Below, piece after piece: positions 51,436-61,054 of a stretch of DNA of 64,000 bases (position 1 is its first letter; every line of letters begins with the position of its first letter). The notes under the pieces are model-generated. The model saw only the letters and a program-made list of their open reading frames with translations, made no database searches and was not told the DNA's origin. Source of the DNA: Jonesia denitrificans DSM 20603 (GTDB lineage: Bacteria > Actinomycetota > Actinomycetes > Actinomycetales > Cellulomonadaceae). The stretch spans positions 930,001-994,000 of the forward strand of contig NC_013174.1 in assembly GCF_000024065.1 (NCBI RefSeq), written 5' to 3'. The translations under genes were made by a program, and so were the position numbers.

Positions 51436-53118
51436 GTGGCTGAGTTCATTTACTCCATGTACAAGGCGCGAAAAGCGCACGGCGACAAAGTCATCCTCGA
51501 TGATGTCACCCTCAACTTCCTTCCCGGCGCCAAAATTGGTGTTGTTGGCCCCAACGGTGCCGGAAAATCCACCATTTTGAAGATCATGGCCGGGATTGAG
51601 CAACCCTCCAACGGGGAAGCACGACTCACACCTGGTTACACAGTGGGTATTCTTCTGCAGGAACCACCCCTTAACGAAGAAAAAACGGTTTTGGGGAACA
51701 TTGAAGAATCCGTTGCAGAGATCAAGGGCAAGCTTGATCGGTTCAACGAGATTTCCGCGCTCATGGCAGAACCGGACGCAGACTTTGACACCCTGCTCGC
51801 GGAAATGGGGGAACTCCAAGAAGCCCTGGACCACGCGAATGCGTGGGATCTGGACAACCAGTTGGAACAGGCAATGGACGCGCTGCGTTGCCCACCGCCA
51901 GACGCCGATGTGACTGTCCTTTCTGGTGGTGAACGCCGCCGTGTGGCGCTGTGTAAACTCCTGCTCGAGAAGCCTGATCTCCTCCTGCTTGACGAGCCTA
52001 CTAACCACCTTGACGCAGAATCTGTGCTCTGGCTGGAACAGCACCTAGCGACCTACCCTGGCGCGATCCTTGCGGTCACCCACGACCGGTACTTCCTGGA
52101 TCACGTGGCCGAGTGGATTTGTGAAGTCGACCGTGGGCGGCTTTACCCCTACGAAGGGAACTACTCCACGTACTTGGAAAAGAAGCGGGAGCGCCTTGAG
52201 GTTCAAGGTAAGAAGGACGCCAAGCTGGCCAAGCGCCTCGCTGACGAACTCGACTGGGTTCGCCAAAATGCTAAAGGGCGCCAAACCAAGTCCAAAGCCC
52301 GTCTTGCCCGTTATGAAGAGATGGCAGCAGAAGCAGAACGGACCCGGAAACTCGACTTCGAAGAGATCCAAATCCCACCAGGCCCACGCTTGGGGAACCT
52401 GGTGATCGAAGCCAATAACCTGCGTAAGGGCTTTGATGACCGTGTCCTCATTGATGGGTTGTCTTTCACCTTGCCACGCAACGGGATCGTTGGCGTTATC
52501 GGTCCGAACGGTGTGGGAAAAACAACGCTATTCAAGACCATTGTTGGTCTTGAACCACTGGATGGTGGTGAACTGAAAGTGGGGGAGACAGTCCAGATCT
52601 CCTACGTTGACCAGTCACGTGGTGGCATCGACCCGAAGAAAACTTTGTGGGAAGTTGTCTCTGATGGCCTGGATTACATCAAAGTTGGACAAGTGGAAAT
52701 GCCCTCTCGTGCCTACGTGGCAGCGTTTGGTTTCAAGGGCGCAGACCAACAAAAACCGGCTGGGGTGCTCTCAGGTGGGGAACGCAACCGCCTGAACTTG
52801 GCACTCACCCTGAAACAGGGCGGCAACCTGCTTCTGCTCGACGAACCCACCAACGACCTTGATGTGGAAACCCTTGGGTCATTGGAAAACGCTCTCCTGG
52901 AGTTCCCCGGATGTGCTGTAGTTGTCTCGCACGACCGGTGGTTCCTTGACCGAGTAGCCACCCACATCCTCGCCTACGAAGGCACCGAGGAAAACCCGTC
53001 CGCGTGGTACTGGTTTGAGGGGAACTTTGAGTCCTACGAAGCGAACAAGGTCGAACGACTTGGCGCTGATGCTGCCCGTCCACACCGAGTCACTCACCGC
53101 CGTCTGACCCGCGACTAA
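51436..53118 (+). CDS. ettA: ABC-F energy-dependent translational throttle EttA
   Basis: 560 residues from GTG 51436, which is the usual EttA length. First ABC domain: FIYSMYKARKAHGDKVILDD, Walker A GPNGAGKST, signature LSGGERRRVAL, Walker B LLLDEPTNHLD; second: GPNGVGKTT, LSGGERNRLNLAL, LLLDEPTNDLD. The arm between domains contains YLEKKRERLEVQGKKDAKLA. EttA binds the ribosomal E site and gates the first elongation step according to ADP/ATP. A GATAAC box seven bases before the GTG suggests a leaderless mRNA. Confidence 0.94.
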   Translation: MAEFIYSMYKARKAHGDKVILDDVTLNFLPGAKIGVVGPNGAGKSTILKIMAGIEQPSNGEARLTPGYTVGILLQEPPLNEEKTVLGNIEESVAEIKGKLDRFNEISALMAEPDADFDTLLAEMGELQEALDHANAWDLDNQLEQAMDALRCPPPDADVTVLSGGERRRVALCKLLLEKPDLLLLDEPTNHLDAESVLWLEQHLATYPGAILAVTHDRYFLDHVAEWICEVDRGRLYPYEGNYSTYLEKKRERLEVQGKKDAKLAKRLADELDWVRQNAKGRQTKSKARLARYEEMAAEAERTRKLDFEEIQIPPGPRLGNLVIEANNLRKGFDDRVLIDGLSFTLPRNGIVGVIGPNGVGKTTLFKTIVGLEPLDGGELKVGETVQISYVDQSRGGIDPKKTLWEVVSDGLDYIKVGQVEMPSRAYVAAFGFKGADQQKPAGVLSGGERNRLNLALTLKQGGNLLLLDEPTNDLDVETLGSLENALLEFPGCAVVVSHDRWFLDRVATHILAYEGTEENPSAWYWFEGNFESYEANKVERLGADAARPHRVTHRRLTRD

Positions 53119-53282
53119 CGCCACCACTGACGTCGTGGTCGTGCACGTCGTTGTGACAATGAGGCAACGAGTGCACCACACCTTGCGTCGGGGTGAGAGA
53201 AAGCTCGTGTTTTCTCCCACCCCGGCGTCTCACTCCCCACACGCGAGGTGCAAGGTTACGTGAAATCGGACACAATGGCGTC

Positions 53283-55235
53283 ATGAGTGTGCGCCCCCAC
53301 GACGCAGCCCCAACCAGCCCCGAGGGCGACGACGCAGAGGACAACCGAGCGCACGTTCTTGAACGCATTGAGACGTTGCTGCACGAGGTGTCGTTCCCTC
53401 TTGACACTCTTGACGCTGACCAAGGGCGTACCATCCTTGCACGCGTCAATGCGCAACTGCGTGACTATGTGATTCCGCGCTTTCAACGCCACGACGCCCC
53501 ACTTCTTCTCGTGGTTGCTGGGTCCACAGGGGCAGGCAAATCGACCCTGATCAATTCGATGCTTGGCGCGCCGGTGACCTCAGCGAGCGCGTTGCGACCC
53601 ACGACTCGCCACCCGGTTCTTGTGTGTCGCCCAGAAGATACCGAGTGGTTCTTGGGCCCCCACATCCTTCCCTCACTACCGCGTGCGCGGCACTCAGCTC
53701 AGACCACCGGGTCAGTTGAGGGGGAGCCCGGTCAGCACCTGCACCGTGAGTTGCGTGTGGTGTCGCATGAGGCGTTACCTTCGGGGATAGCCCTCCTGGA
53801 TTCGCCTGATCTTGATTCGTTTGTGGACACAAACCGAGAGTTGGCCGCCCAACTGATGAATGCGGCAGACATGTGGCTGTTTGTGACCACAGCAGCTCGC
53901 TACGCGGATGCGGTCCCGTGGGATGCACTTGATGACGCGGCGGCCACTGACCGTAGCGTTGCCGTGGTGGTGAACCGGGTTGATAGCGAAAGTCTTGATG
54001 TGGTCGATGACCTGCGTGGACTTCTTGACGCCCATGGCCATGCTGATGCTGTTGTTCATGTCATTGAGGAAGAACCTATTCGGGATGGAATGGTCAGTGT
54101 CAGCGCTATTGCGCCTGTGTCACACATGATTGCCCGTATCGGTGCTGATGCTCTGAGTCGACACGCGGTGATGTCCCGCACCCACAATGGGGCGTTGCAT
54201 GATCTTGCTGCGCAGTTGGGAACACTGGCGAACGTGTGTGATACACAGGGTCACGTTCACCACCATTTGCGGTCGATCATTGACATGCATTACGCAGCGG
54301 CGACGGAACGTATCACAGAGTTGGTCAGCGATGGTGCACTCCTTCGGGGCGATGTGCTTGCACGCTGGCAAGACCTTGTCGGTGCTGGAACATTGATGCG
54401 TGCACTGGATGGCAAGGTACAGGCGTTGCGGGACACTGTGAGTGTGGCGCTGTGGCGGCGGCCAGCAGCACGTCGTGTTACTCAAGCCGCGACGGACACG
54501 ATCACTCAGGTCACACTGCATGTGGCTGGCCAGGCTGCTCATCGCACGTTTTTTGCGTTACATCATGACCCGGCTGGGCGCAGTCTCGTGACTGATGACT
54601 CGTTGGCGCGAGCCTCCTCGCAGCTGCCTCATCACATTGCGCGCGAGCTTCATGACTGGCACGACACCGTAACGCAGCTCTTGTTGGCTGAAGGGGGCCC
54701 GAGGAAGAAGCGGGCACGGATTTTTGCTGCGGGCACAAACACGCTGGGTGCAGCACTCATTATTGTCGTGTTTGCTTCGACTGGGGGGCTAACGGGTGCG
54801 GAGGTGGGGATTGCTGGAGGAACAGCGATCATCGCGCAACGCGTGCTTGAGTCGGTGTTTGGCGTTGATGCGGTCCGGGAGTTGGCGCGTCAGGCAAGTA
54901 AGGACCTCTTGTCGCGTATTGAACGTCTCCTTGATGAGGATGCCTCACGGTTCCGCGGTCCGCTGGAGGATCGTGCGATTGATCCAGCCCATGCTGTTGG
55001 GTTGAGGCAGTGTGCGCATGACTTGCGTGCTGTTCTTGCTGCGCCGCAAGCTCCACCTGCTCAGGGATCAACAAGTCCTGCGGTCGTGCGGGGGAAGCTG
55101 CGGGGTTGTGATGAGGTCATCGCTGGTGTGTCTGCCTCTGCGCAGAATGGGAAACCTGAGGATCCTGACTTAACTGTTACAGGACAATCATGGTGGTCGC
55201 GACTGTTTCGAGGGGGAGGCAAGCGTACCCAATGA
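53283..55235 (+). CDS. Dynamin/YfjP-like GTPase, type A, pair 2
   Basis: 650 residues from ATG 53283; CACAAT six bases upstream suits a leaderless start. P-loop GSTGAGKS at 80-87 (VVAGSTGAGKSTLINSML), switch II DSPDLDS from 173 and VNRVDSES as specificity position; VSFPLDTLDADQGR parallels LTFPLDTSTAADAR of the gene at 47452, so they are paralogues. A small-residue hydrophobic stretch at about 478-520 (LGAALIIVVFASTGGLTGAEV, read in part) could insert in a membrane. Overlaps the next GTPase gene. Confidence 0.8.
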   Translation: MSVRPHDAAPTSPEGDDAEDNRAHVLERIETLLHEVSFPLDTLDADQGRTILARVNAQLRDYVIPRFQRHDAPLLLVVAGSTGAGKSTLINSMLGAPVTSASALRPTTRHPVLVCRPEDTEWFLGPHILPSLPRARHSAQTTGSVEGEPGQHLHRELRVVSHEALPSGIALLDSPDLDSFVDTNRELAAQLMNAADMWLFVTTAARYADAVPWDALDDAAATDRSVAVVVNRVDSESLDVVDDLRGLLDAHGHADAVVHVIEEEPIRDGMVSVSAIAPVSHMIARIGADALSRHAVMSRTHNGALHDLAAQLGTLANVCDTQGHVHHHLRSIIDMHYAAATERITELVSDGALLRGDVLARWQDLVGAGTLMRALDGKVQALRDTVSVALWRRPAARRVTQAATDTITQVTLHVAGQAAHRTFFALHHDPAGRSLVTDDSLARASSQLPHHIARELHDWHDTVTQLLLAEGGPRKKRARIFAAGTNTLGAALIIVVFASTGGLTGAEVGIAGGTAIIAQRVLESVFGVDAVRELARQASKDLLSRIERLLDEDASRFRGPLEDRAIDPAHAVGLRQCAHDLRAVLAAPQAPPAQGSTSPAVVRGKLRGCDEVIAGVSASAQNGKPEDPDLTVTGQSWWSRLFRGGGKRTQ

Positions 55236-56968
55236 GTATTCGCACCTACGACAACAAACACAAGAAGCGTGCCAACCTTGAGGTGAAAACTCGGATAGAG
55301 GCGCTTCAGGAAGCGGTTGATGCGGGGCGTTCGTGGCTTGACCCGGAGCTGCTGACGCGCTGTGAGCAGCGGCTTGTGGCTGCGCGCCACCGGGTGAAGT
55401 TGTCCTTGGACCACACGGTGATCGTTGTGGCAGGGACGACAGGGTCTGGTAAGTCGTCTTTGGTGAATGCCTTGGCGCAGCATGACGTATCACCGGTGTC
55501 AGCGCACCGCCCGACAACCAGTGTCCCCCGGGCAGTGGTGTGGGATGCCACTGAAGAGGGGCGGGCAGACGCAGGTGATTTGTTGGATTGGCTTGGGGTG
55601 CGCGAACAACACCACTTCACGGGAGTTGACGGGCAACGCAGGGTGGTGTGGCCACCGTGGCGTCCAACGCCGCAGACAGCGGAGCAGGGGGTGGGGACGG
55701 TCCTGGGCAAGCGTGCGTTTCGGCGGGGTCTGATTGTGGTGGATCTTCCTGACGTGGATTCGCTTGCGCAGGAACACCGGGCGATTGCGGACCCGTTGAT
55801 GGCTCGCGCAGACGTGGTGGTGTGGGTGACTGACCCACAAAAGTACGCGGATGCAACGTTCCACCGTCGGCTTCAGGCGTTACCCCACGGGACGGACATC
55901 ATTGTGGTGTTGAACCATGCGGACCGGCTCACTGAGGATGATGCGCAGGCCTGTTTTGCTGATGTGCAACGAGTGGTGCGCCAGACGACGTCGGCGCGTG
56001 TTCGGGTGATGATGACCTCAGCGGTGTCGGGGGCGGGTGTTCGTGATGTGGCTGCGGTGCTTGATTTGGCTGCTTCGCGTCGCGCGTCGATGGCGGCGAC
56101 TCTCAATGGTCAACTTCGCGAGTGTGGTGAGGAGATTCTCAGTGCTGACCCTGAGGGCAGTGGGGCGGCGGTCTCGGCTGCGCAGGTTGAGGAATTGATT
56201 GACGATCTGGCTCGGGCATTGGGGGTGGACCGCATTGCTGATGCTGTTCGCCGTTCGGCGTTACGTCATTCGCATGCGCTCACAGGTTGGCCGCTGACGT
56301 CGTGGGTGTCGACGTTGCGACGTGACCCGTTAGCCGCGTGGGGGTTTGTGCGTCACCGTGATGGTGAGCGATCTATGGCTGGGGTCGGCCGAGGTGTGTC
56401 CCCGGTGCAGCGTCCTCTTGGTGTGCTTGATGCTGGGGTGCGTGCGTCTATTTCAATGGCAATATCTGATTTTGTCTTTGATGTGTCGGTAGGTGGGCCG
56501 GTCCGTTGGCGTGAGCAAGTGGGTGCCGCGGTTGATGGTGGGTATGTGGGGGCGTTGGATTCCGCTGTGTCTGATGGTGATGTGGTCAGTGTGCAGCCGG
56601 CGTCGTGGTGGGGGGTGGCAGTGTGGGTGCACCGAGTTTTTCTTCTGGCGATGGTCGTGGGGTTGGGGTGGTTGAGTTTTCTTGCTGTTGCCGCCTACTT
56701 GCGCCTTGATGTTCCGAACACACCTGCGTGGATGGGTTTTCCTATTCCTACGATTGTCACGGTTGCAGGGGTGTTGGGTGGGGTGATGTTTGCGTTGCTG
56801 TGCCGGGTGTTGTCGATGTGGTACGCGCAGCGTGAAGCGCGGCGCGTGTACCGTCAGTTGCGTTCCCGGGTGTCGGGTGTGGTTCGGGTTCGGGTGGTGG
56901 AACCGGTGGAGCTCTGGGTGGATCAGCGTGAACGGTGCCGGGTGTCTGCGCTGGTCGCAGCCCGGTGA
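55232..56968 (+). CDS. Dynamin/YfjP-like GTPase with two membrane helices, type B, pair 2
   Basis: 578 residues from ATG 55232, four-base overlap with the type A gene. P-loop GTTGSGKS at 68-75 (VAGTTGSGKSSLVNAL), switch II DLPDVDS from 171, specificity motif LNHADRLT at 227, and VTDPQKYADATFH as in the gene at 49157. Two membrane helices at about 470-530 (VFLLAMVVGLGWLSFLAVAA and TIVTVAGVLGGVMFALLC) form a hairpin near the C-terminus. Type B paralogue of pair 1. Confidence 0.8.
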   Translation: MSIRTYDNKHKKRANLEVKTRIEALQEAVDAGRSWLDPELLTRCEQRLVAARHRVKLSLDHTVIVVAGTTGSGKSSLVNALAQHDVSPVSAHRPTTSVPRAVVWDATEEGRADAGDLLDWLGVREQHHFTGVDGQRRVVWPPWRPTPQTAEQGVGTVLGKRAFRRGLIVVDLPDVDSLAQEHRAIADPLMARADVVVWVTDPQKYADATFHRRLQALPHGTDIIVVLNHADRLTEDDAQACFADVQRVVRQTTSARVRVMMTSAVSGAGVRDVAAVLDLAASRRASMAATLNGQLRECGEEILSADPEGSGAAVSAAQVEELIDDLARALGVDRIADAVRRSALRHSHALTGWPLTSWVSTLRRDPLAAWGFVRHRDGERSMAGVGRGVSPVQRPLGVLDAGVRASISMAISDFVFDVSVGGPVRWREQVGAAVDGGYVGALDSAVSDGDVVSVQPASWWGVAVWVHRVFLLAMVVGLGWLSFLAVAAYLRLDVPNTPAWMGFPIPTIVTVAGVLGGVMFALLCRVLSMWYAQREARRVYRQLRSRVSGVVRVRVVEPVELWVDQRERCRVSALVAAR

Positions 56969-56999
56969 ATCGGTGAGTAAGACCTGCTACGTTAGTGGC

Positions 57000-57473
57000 A
57001 TGCGGATTGACATTCCCGTCCACCTACGGTGGTCAGACATGGACGCCTATGGTCACGTGAATAACGTGGATATGCTGCGGTTGCTTGAGATTGCTCGGAT
57101 TGAAGCGTTTTGGGCGTCCGAGTCGCAAACACATCACACGGGGATTCTCGATGCTCTCCCTGGTTCACCAACAGCGACCTACGTTGCTCGCCAAGAAATT
57201 GAGTATCTTGCTCCGCTCACCTACCGGCGCGACCCGGTCGTTGTTGAACTGTGGATCGGTCACATTGGAGGTGCTTCACTGGAGGTGTGTTACATCGTCC
57301 GGGACGCAGGTTCTGGTCCTGACACGGTTGTTTACGCACAAGCCTCGACAACGTTAGTCATGGTCGACACCGCGACGGGAAAACCGCGACGCATCACCCA
57401 AGTTGAGCGTGAAACGTGGTTGGGGTACGTCGGTGAACCACTATCGTTCCGGCACCGGCGGTCACCGCGCTAA
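57000..57473 (+). CDS. Acyl-CoA thioesterase (YbgC/FadM-type hotdog)
   Basis: 157 residues from ATG 57000; TACGTT six bases upstream indicates a leaderless start. The 4HBT signature is LRWSDMDAYGHVNNVDMLRL with the catalytic Asp in WSDMD, then EIEYLAPLTYRRDPVVVELW. It hydrolyses short or hydroxylated acyl-CoAs. It follows the GTPase gene by 31 bases and is convergent with the TesB gene. Confidence 0.9.
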   Translation: MRIDIPVHLRWSDMDAYGHVNNVDMLRLLEIARIEAFWASESQTHHTGILDALPGSPTATYVARQEIEYLAPLTYRRDPVVVELWIGHIGGASLEVCYIVRDAGSGPDTVVYAQASTTLVMVDTATGKPRRITQVERETWLGYVGEPLSFRHRRSPR

Positions 57474-57478
57474 CGGTG

Positions 57479-58450
57479 TCACTTGGGGTCTTGGGGTGCA
57501 GGTCGCGTGAATTCTGAGCGAGCCGGGTGTTGACCGGCAAAGCGGGTCATGCCCTCTTGCGCGGTCGTTGCAATCAACGTTCCATCTTCTTGGTAAACCC
57601 GAGACAACCCCAGTCCGCGACCACCTTGAGCGGAGGGAGAATCCTGGATGAAGAGGAACCACTCATCAACTGACACATCACGGTGCCACCACATGGCATG
57701 GTCCAAGCTGGCAATGGACAAACCGGGGGAGACCCATGATTGGCCCAGACCACGCAGGATCGGTTCCAACATGATTTGGTCGCACGCGTAGGCAAGTAAC
57801 GCTCGGTGCAACAGTTGGGGTCCTTGGACTACTCCTCGCGCTTTCATCCACACTCCCTGCCGTGTGACACCACGAGTGTCGGGGGAGAGGTAGATCGATG
57901 GTTCCACATGACGAATGTCAAAGGCGGACTGACGTGTCCAAAAAGCTGCCACAGGGTGGTCAATGTGAGCTAACTCGTCGTGAGCTGATTGGAGGTTATC
58001 GGGTCGTTCCACGTCGGGCATCGGTTCGGCAAGTTCACGCCCATCCTGAACTTCTTGAAACGAAGCGATCATGGACAAAATTGCTTGCCCACTTTGGTAG
58101 GCGTGCGCGCGACGAGCAGAAAACGACCCGCCATCACGAAGACGTTCCACGGTAAAATCCACCGGTTGGTGAATATCGCCAGGGCGCAGAAAATATCCGT
58201 GGAGCGAATGAGGCGGGCGGGCGGGGTCAACGGTGCGCCCAGCAGCAAGAAGTGACTGGGCAAGAACTTGCCCGCCGTACACCCGGCCCGAAGGCTGGTG
58301 AACTGACTCCCCAGAGTACACATCTTCACCAGACACGTCCCCGTTGTACTCCAAATCCATGACACGCAACAGGTGACCTAACGGGTCCGCCTCGATGCGG
58401 GTAATATCAGGGGTGTACGGGGTCTTCTTGTGCTGCGGACGCTCAGACAT
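57479..58450 (-). CDS. tesB: Acyl-CoA thioesterase II (TesB)
   Basis: 323 residues from ATG 58450; ATG 58474 is an alternative. Two fused hotdog domains. Family segments: QPSGRVYGGQVLAQSLLAAG, SLHGYFLRPGDIHQPVDFTV, RDGGSFSARRAHAYQSGQAI and at the C-terminus SLDHAMWWHRDVSVDEWFLF with the catalytic Asp in LDHAMW, followed by GGRGLGLSRVY. It hydrolyses medium and long acyl-CoA thioesters. Confidence 0.93.
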   Translation of the reverse strand: MSERPQHKKTPYTPDITRIEADPLGHLLRVMDLEYNGDVSGEDVYSGESVHQPSGRVYGGQVLAQSLLAAGRTVDPARPPHSLHGYFLRPGDIHQPVDFTVERLRDGGSFSARRAHAYQSGQAILSMIASFQEVQDGRELAEPMPDVERPDNLQSAHDELAHIDHPVAAFWTRQSAFDIRHVEPSIYLSPDTRGVTRQGVWMKARGVVQGPQLLHRALLAYACDQIMLEPILRGLGQSWVSPGLSIASLDHAMWWHRDVSVDEWFLFIQDSPSAQGGRGLGLSRVYQEDGTLIATTAQEGMTRFAGQHPARSEFTRPAPQDPK

Positions 58451-58506
58451 GTGCGCGATGCACCTTCCTTTCAACCAGTGTCCTCACCATGGTGGGGCAC
58501 ATCAAA

Positions 58507-58914
58507 TCACTCATCGAACGTGTTCACCAACGAGTGTGCAGCGCGCTCAAGGTAATCCCACAACATCGCCTCATGCAGTGGTGCCAAACCCAGCGTGGTC
58601 ACCGCCCGACGCATATGCGACAACCACGCGTCACGTGCTGCGGGATTGACCTTAAAGGGTGCATGTCGCATCCGTAATCGCGGGTGCCCACGCTCTTGCG
58701 AATACGTGGTAGGACCACCCCAATACTGTTCAAGGAAACCCGTCAGCCGCGCAACGGCTCCATCCCAATCATCCTCAGGGTACATCGGACCCAAAATCGG
58801 ATCACCAGGGATGTCCCGGTAAAACTCAGTCACCAAAGCAACAAAGGTCTCATGCCCACCCATTGCCTCGTACAACGACTGCCGCGATGGGCCAGTATCT
58901 TGTGTTTCTGTCAC
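58507..58914 (-). CDS. glbO: Truncated haemoglobin, group II (GlbO-type)
   Basis: 135 residues from GTG 58914. LYEAMGGHETFVALVTEFYR has the B-helix Tyr; the proximal His is in RMRHAPFKV, and the W-G motif (FLEQYWGGPTTYS) marks group II. Group II truncated globins bind oxygen and may detoxify NO or peroxide. A GATAGT six bases before the GTG supports this start. It precedes tesB on the same strand, 56 bases apart. Confidence 0.95.
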   Translation of the reverse strand: MTETQDTGPSRQSLYEAMGGHETFVALVTEFYRDIPGDPILGPMYPEDDWDGAVARLTGFLEQYWGGPTTYSQERGHPRLRMRHAPFKVNPAARDAWLSHMRRAVTTLGLAPLHEAMLWDYLERAAHSLVNTFDE

Positions 58915-58939
58915 TGTGCCACTATCTCAGAGGAGCAAC

Positions 58940-60634
58940 TCACAAAGCCAACCCGGTCAGCTCAGGCACCAACTCACGAACCCGGGCACGAGCTTCGGCC
59001 GCACTGGACGCCGCCAACGCAGCACGCGCAACCTGCTCACAACGGGCCATATCAACCGCACCCAACGCAGAGGACACATCGGCAAGCGAACGAGCTGACA
59101 TGGACAAGGACGTCACCCCCAGCCCCACCAACACAAGGGCCAACGCAGGCTGTGCTGCAGCCTCACCGCACACCCCTACCGGACGCCCCTGCGCCCGCGC
59201 TCCCTTCACCGCCGTGTCAACCAAACGCAACACTGCTGGCTGCCACGGATCATTCAACTCAGCCAACGACCCCAACATCCGGTCCGCGGCTAACGCGTAT
59301 TGCGTTAAATCGTTGGTACCAATCGATGCAAACTCAGCTATCGCCATGAGATGCTCAGCCATCAACGCCGAACTCGGGGTCTCCATCATGATGCCGGCCT
59401 GCGACAAACCATGCCGGTGGCACGCATCAATAAATTCCTGGGTCTCATCCACGGTGGCGATCATCGGAGCCATCACCCACACGTCTGCTGAACATGATTG
59501 AGCAGCGGTCGCTATCGCCTGCAACTGGGTGTCAAGAAGCTCCGGTGCCTCGCGCACAGAGCGAAACCCGCGAACACCCAGCGCAGGGTTCTCCTCAGAC
59601 CCAAACGTCATAAACGGCAACGGTTTGTCCGCACCAGAATCCAATGTGCGGATGACCACTTTACATCCAGCAAATGCGGTGAACACTAAGGAATAGTGAT
59701 CAACCTGCTCCTCCAATGATGGGGGAGTGCGACGATCCAAAAAGCAGAACTCCGTGCGGAAAAGGCCCACCCCTTTGGCGCCCGCGGCAACAGCCTCACG
59801 CGCCCCGGCAGGATCGCCAATATTTGCCAACAATTCAACGGTATGACCATCCTTTGTCGCGCCTCCACCATGAAACACGCGCCGACTTTCGGTCTGCCCC
59901 TTGGCTTGGGTAAGAAGATGTGGCGCAGGATCGAGAACAACAGTGCCAGCGCTCCCATTGACTAACACCCATGCCCCAGGTGGTAGCGCATCGGTGGCGC
60001 CATGAGCTGCAACAACAGCAGGAATGCCCTTGGCATTGGCAATGATGGCTGCATGCGAGGTAGGTCCAGCCCCGTCAGTGACAATCGCTAACACCATGTC
60101 CTCATCCAAGGTCGCTGCGACTGAAGGAGGAATATCCGGAGCAACAAGTACATACGGGGTATCAACGAGAGGTAACCCAGGTGCAAGACGCCCCGTCAAC
60201 TTCGCAATAATCCGGTCACGGACATCAGCGATGTCACTAGTCCGCTCCGCAAAATACCCACCCAACTCACGGAACTGCTCACAGACTTTCCCGGCAGCCT
60301 CCCACACAGCACGCTCAGGCTGAAGATGGTCATGCAACACTCGCTCCCGCGCACTATCAAGCAACGTGGGGTCAACCGCCAAAAGCGCAGTCGCCTCCAA
60401 CATGTCACGAGTGGAAGAGACCTGGGATCGGCGAGCAGCATCCTCCAACTCACCATGAACATCCTGGGCTGCTTGAGCAATACGCGCAGCCTGGGCATCA
60501 TGATCGTCGTGCGGACTTAACCGCACCCCTGGAGCAGGCTCAATAACTGGGCCAGTCAGGTGGTATACACGTCCATGCACAACACCAGAACACACCCCAA
60601 TACCTGCGACGGTCGCTGACACTTCCTCGGCCAC
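58940..60634 (-). CDS. ptsI: PTS enzyme I (phosphoenolpyruvate-protein phosphotransferase)
   Basis: 564 residues from GTG 60634 with a strong ribosome site (AAGGAGGG). Enzyme I passes phosphate from PEP to HPr. The phospho-histidine is His194 in GAGPTSHAAIIANAKGIP; the PEP-binding barrel has LFRTEFCFLDRRTPP, VIRTLDSGADKPLPF, MMETPSSALMAEH and the Cys region VGVCGEAAAQPAL. The EIIB and EIIA genes lie divergently just upstream; HPr and EIIC are not in the window. Confidence 0.96.
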   Translation of the reverse strand: MAEEVSATVAGIGVCSGVVHGRVYHLTGPVIEPAPGVRLSPHDDHDAQAARIAQAAQDVHGELEDAARRSQVSSTRDMLEATALLAVDPTLLDSARERVLHDHLQPERAVWEAAGKVCEQFRELGGYFAERTSDIADVRDRIIAKLTGRLAPGLPLVDTPYVLVAPDIPPSVAATLDEDMVLAIVTDGAGPTSHAAIIANAKGIPAVVAAHGATDALPPGAWVLVNGSAGTVVLDPAPHLLTQAKGQTESRRVFHGGGATKDGHTVELLANIGDPAGAREAVAAGAKGVGLFRTEFCFLDRRTPPSLEEQVDHYSLVFTAFAGCKVVIRTLDSGADKPLPFMTFGSEENPALGVRGFRSVREAPELLDTQLQAIATAAQSCSADVWVMAPMIATVDETQEFIDACHRHGLSQAGIMMETPSSALMAEHLMAIAEFASIGTNDLTQYALAADRMLGSLAELNDPWQPAVLRLVDTAVKGARAQGRPVGVCGEAAAQPALALVLVGLGVTSLSMSARSLADVSSALGAVDMARCEQVARAALAASSAAEARARVRELVPELTGLAL

Positions 60635-60815
60635 GTGATCCCTCCTTCACCGCATTGCCCAACGAACGTCGCTGGTCGAGCCCAGTCTCTCAAGAAAAAG
60701 TGTGATCTGCACCTCTGTCGTTGTTCAGAGTGGGAGAGCCATCCAGTCCCAGAACCCCGCAGTGGGGTAGCCTGAGAGAACACGGAACCAACCAGTAAGC
60801 ATGAGGAGTGTCACG

Positions 60816-61046
60816 ATGGGGAAGGCTCACAACATCTTGGAAGCTCTCGGCGGCGAAACGAACGTCGTTGAGCTCGAGCCGTGCATCACACGCCTTCGCG
60901 TCGAAGTCAAAGATGCTGACGCAGTCAACGACGACCAACTTAAAGAAGCTGGTGCTTTTGGTGTCGTCCGCTCGGGACGCATCGTGCAGGTGATCGTTGG
61001 CCCCGACGCCGACAAACTTGCAGCCGAGCTCCACAACACGCTGTAA
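60816..61046 (+). CDS. PTS glucose-family EIIB
   Basis: 76 residues from ATG 60816. Phosphocysteine domain of the Glc family: ILEALGGETNVVELEPCITRLRVEV with phosphorylated Cys23, followed by GAFGVVRSGRIVQVIVGPDA. A stand-alone EIIB, eight bases before EIIA. Substrate is glucose, N-acetylglucosamine or a related sugar; the missing EIIC would decide. Confidence 0.93.
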   Translation: MGKAHNILEALGGETNVVELEPCITRLRVEVKDADAVNDDQLKEAGAFGVVRSGRIVQVIVGPDADKLAAELHNTL

Positions 61047-61054
61047 AACCACAC

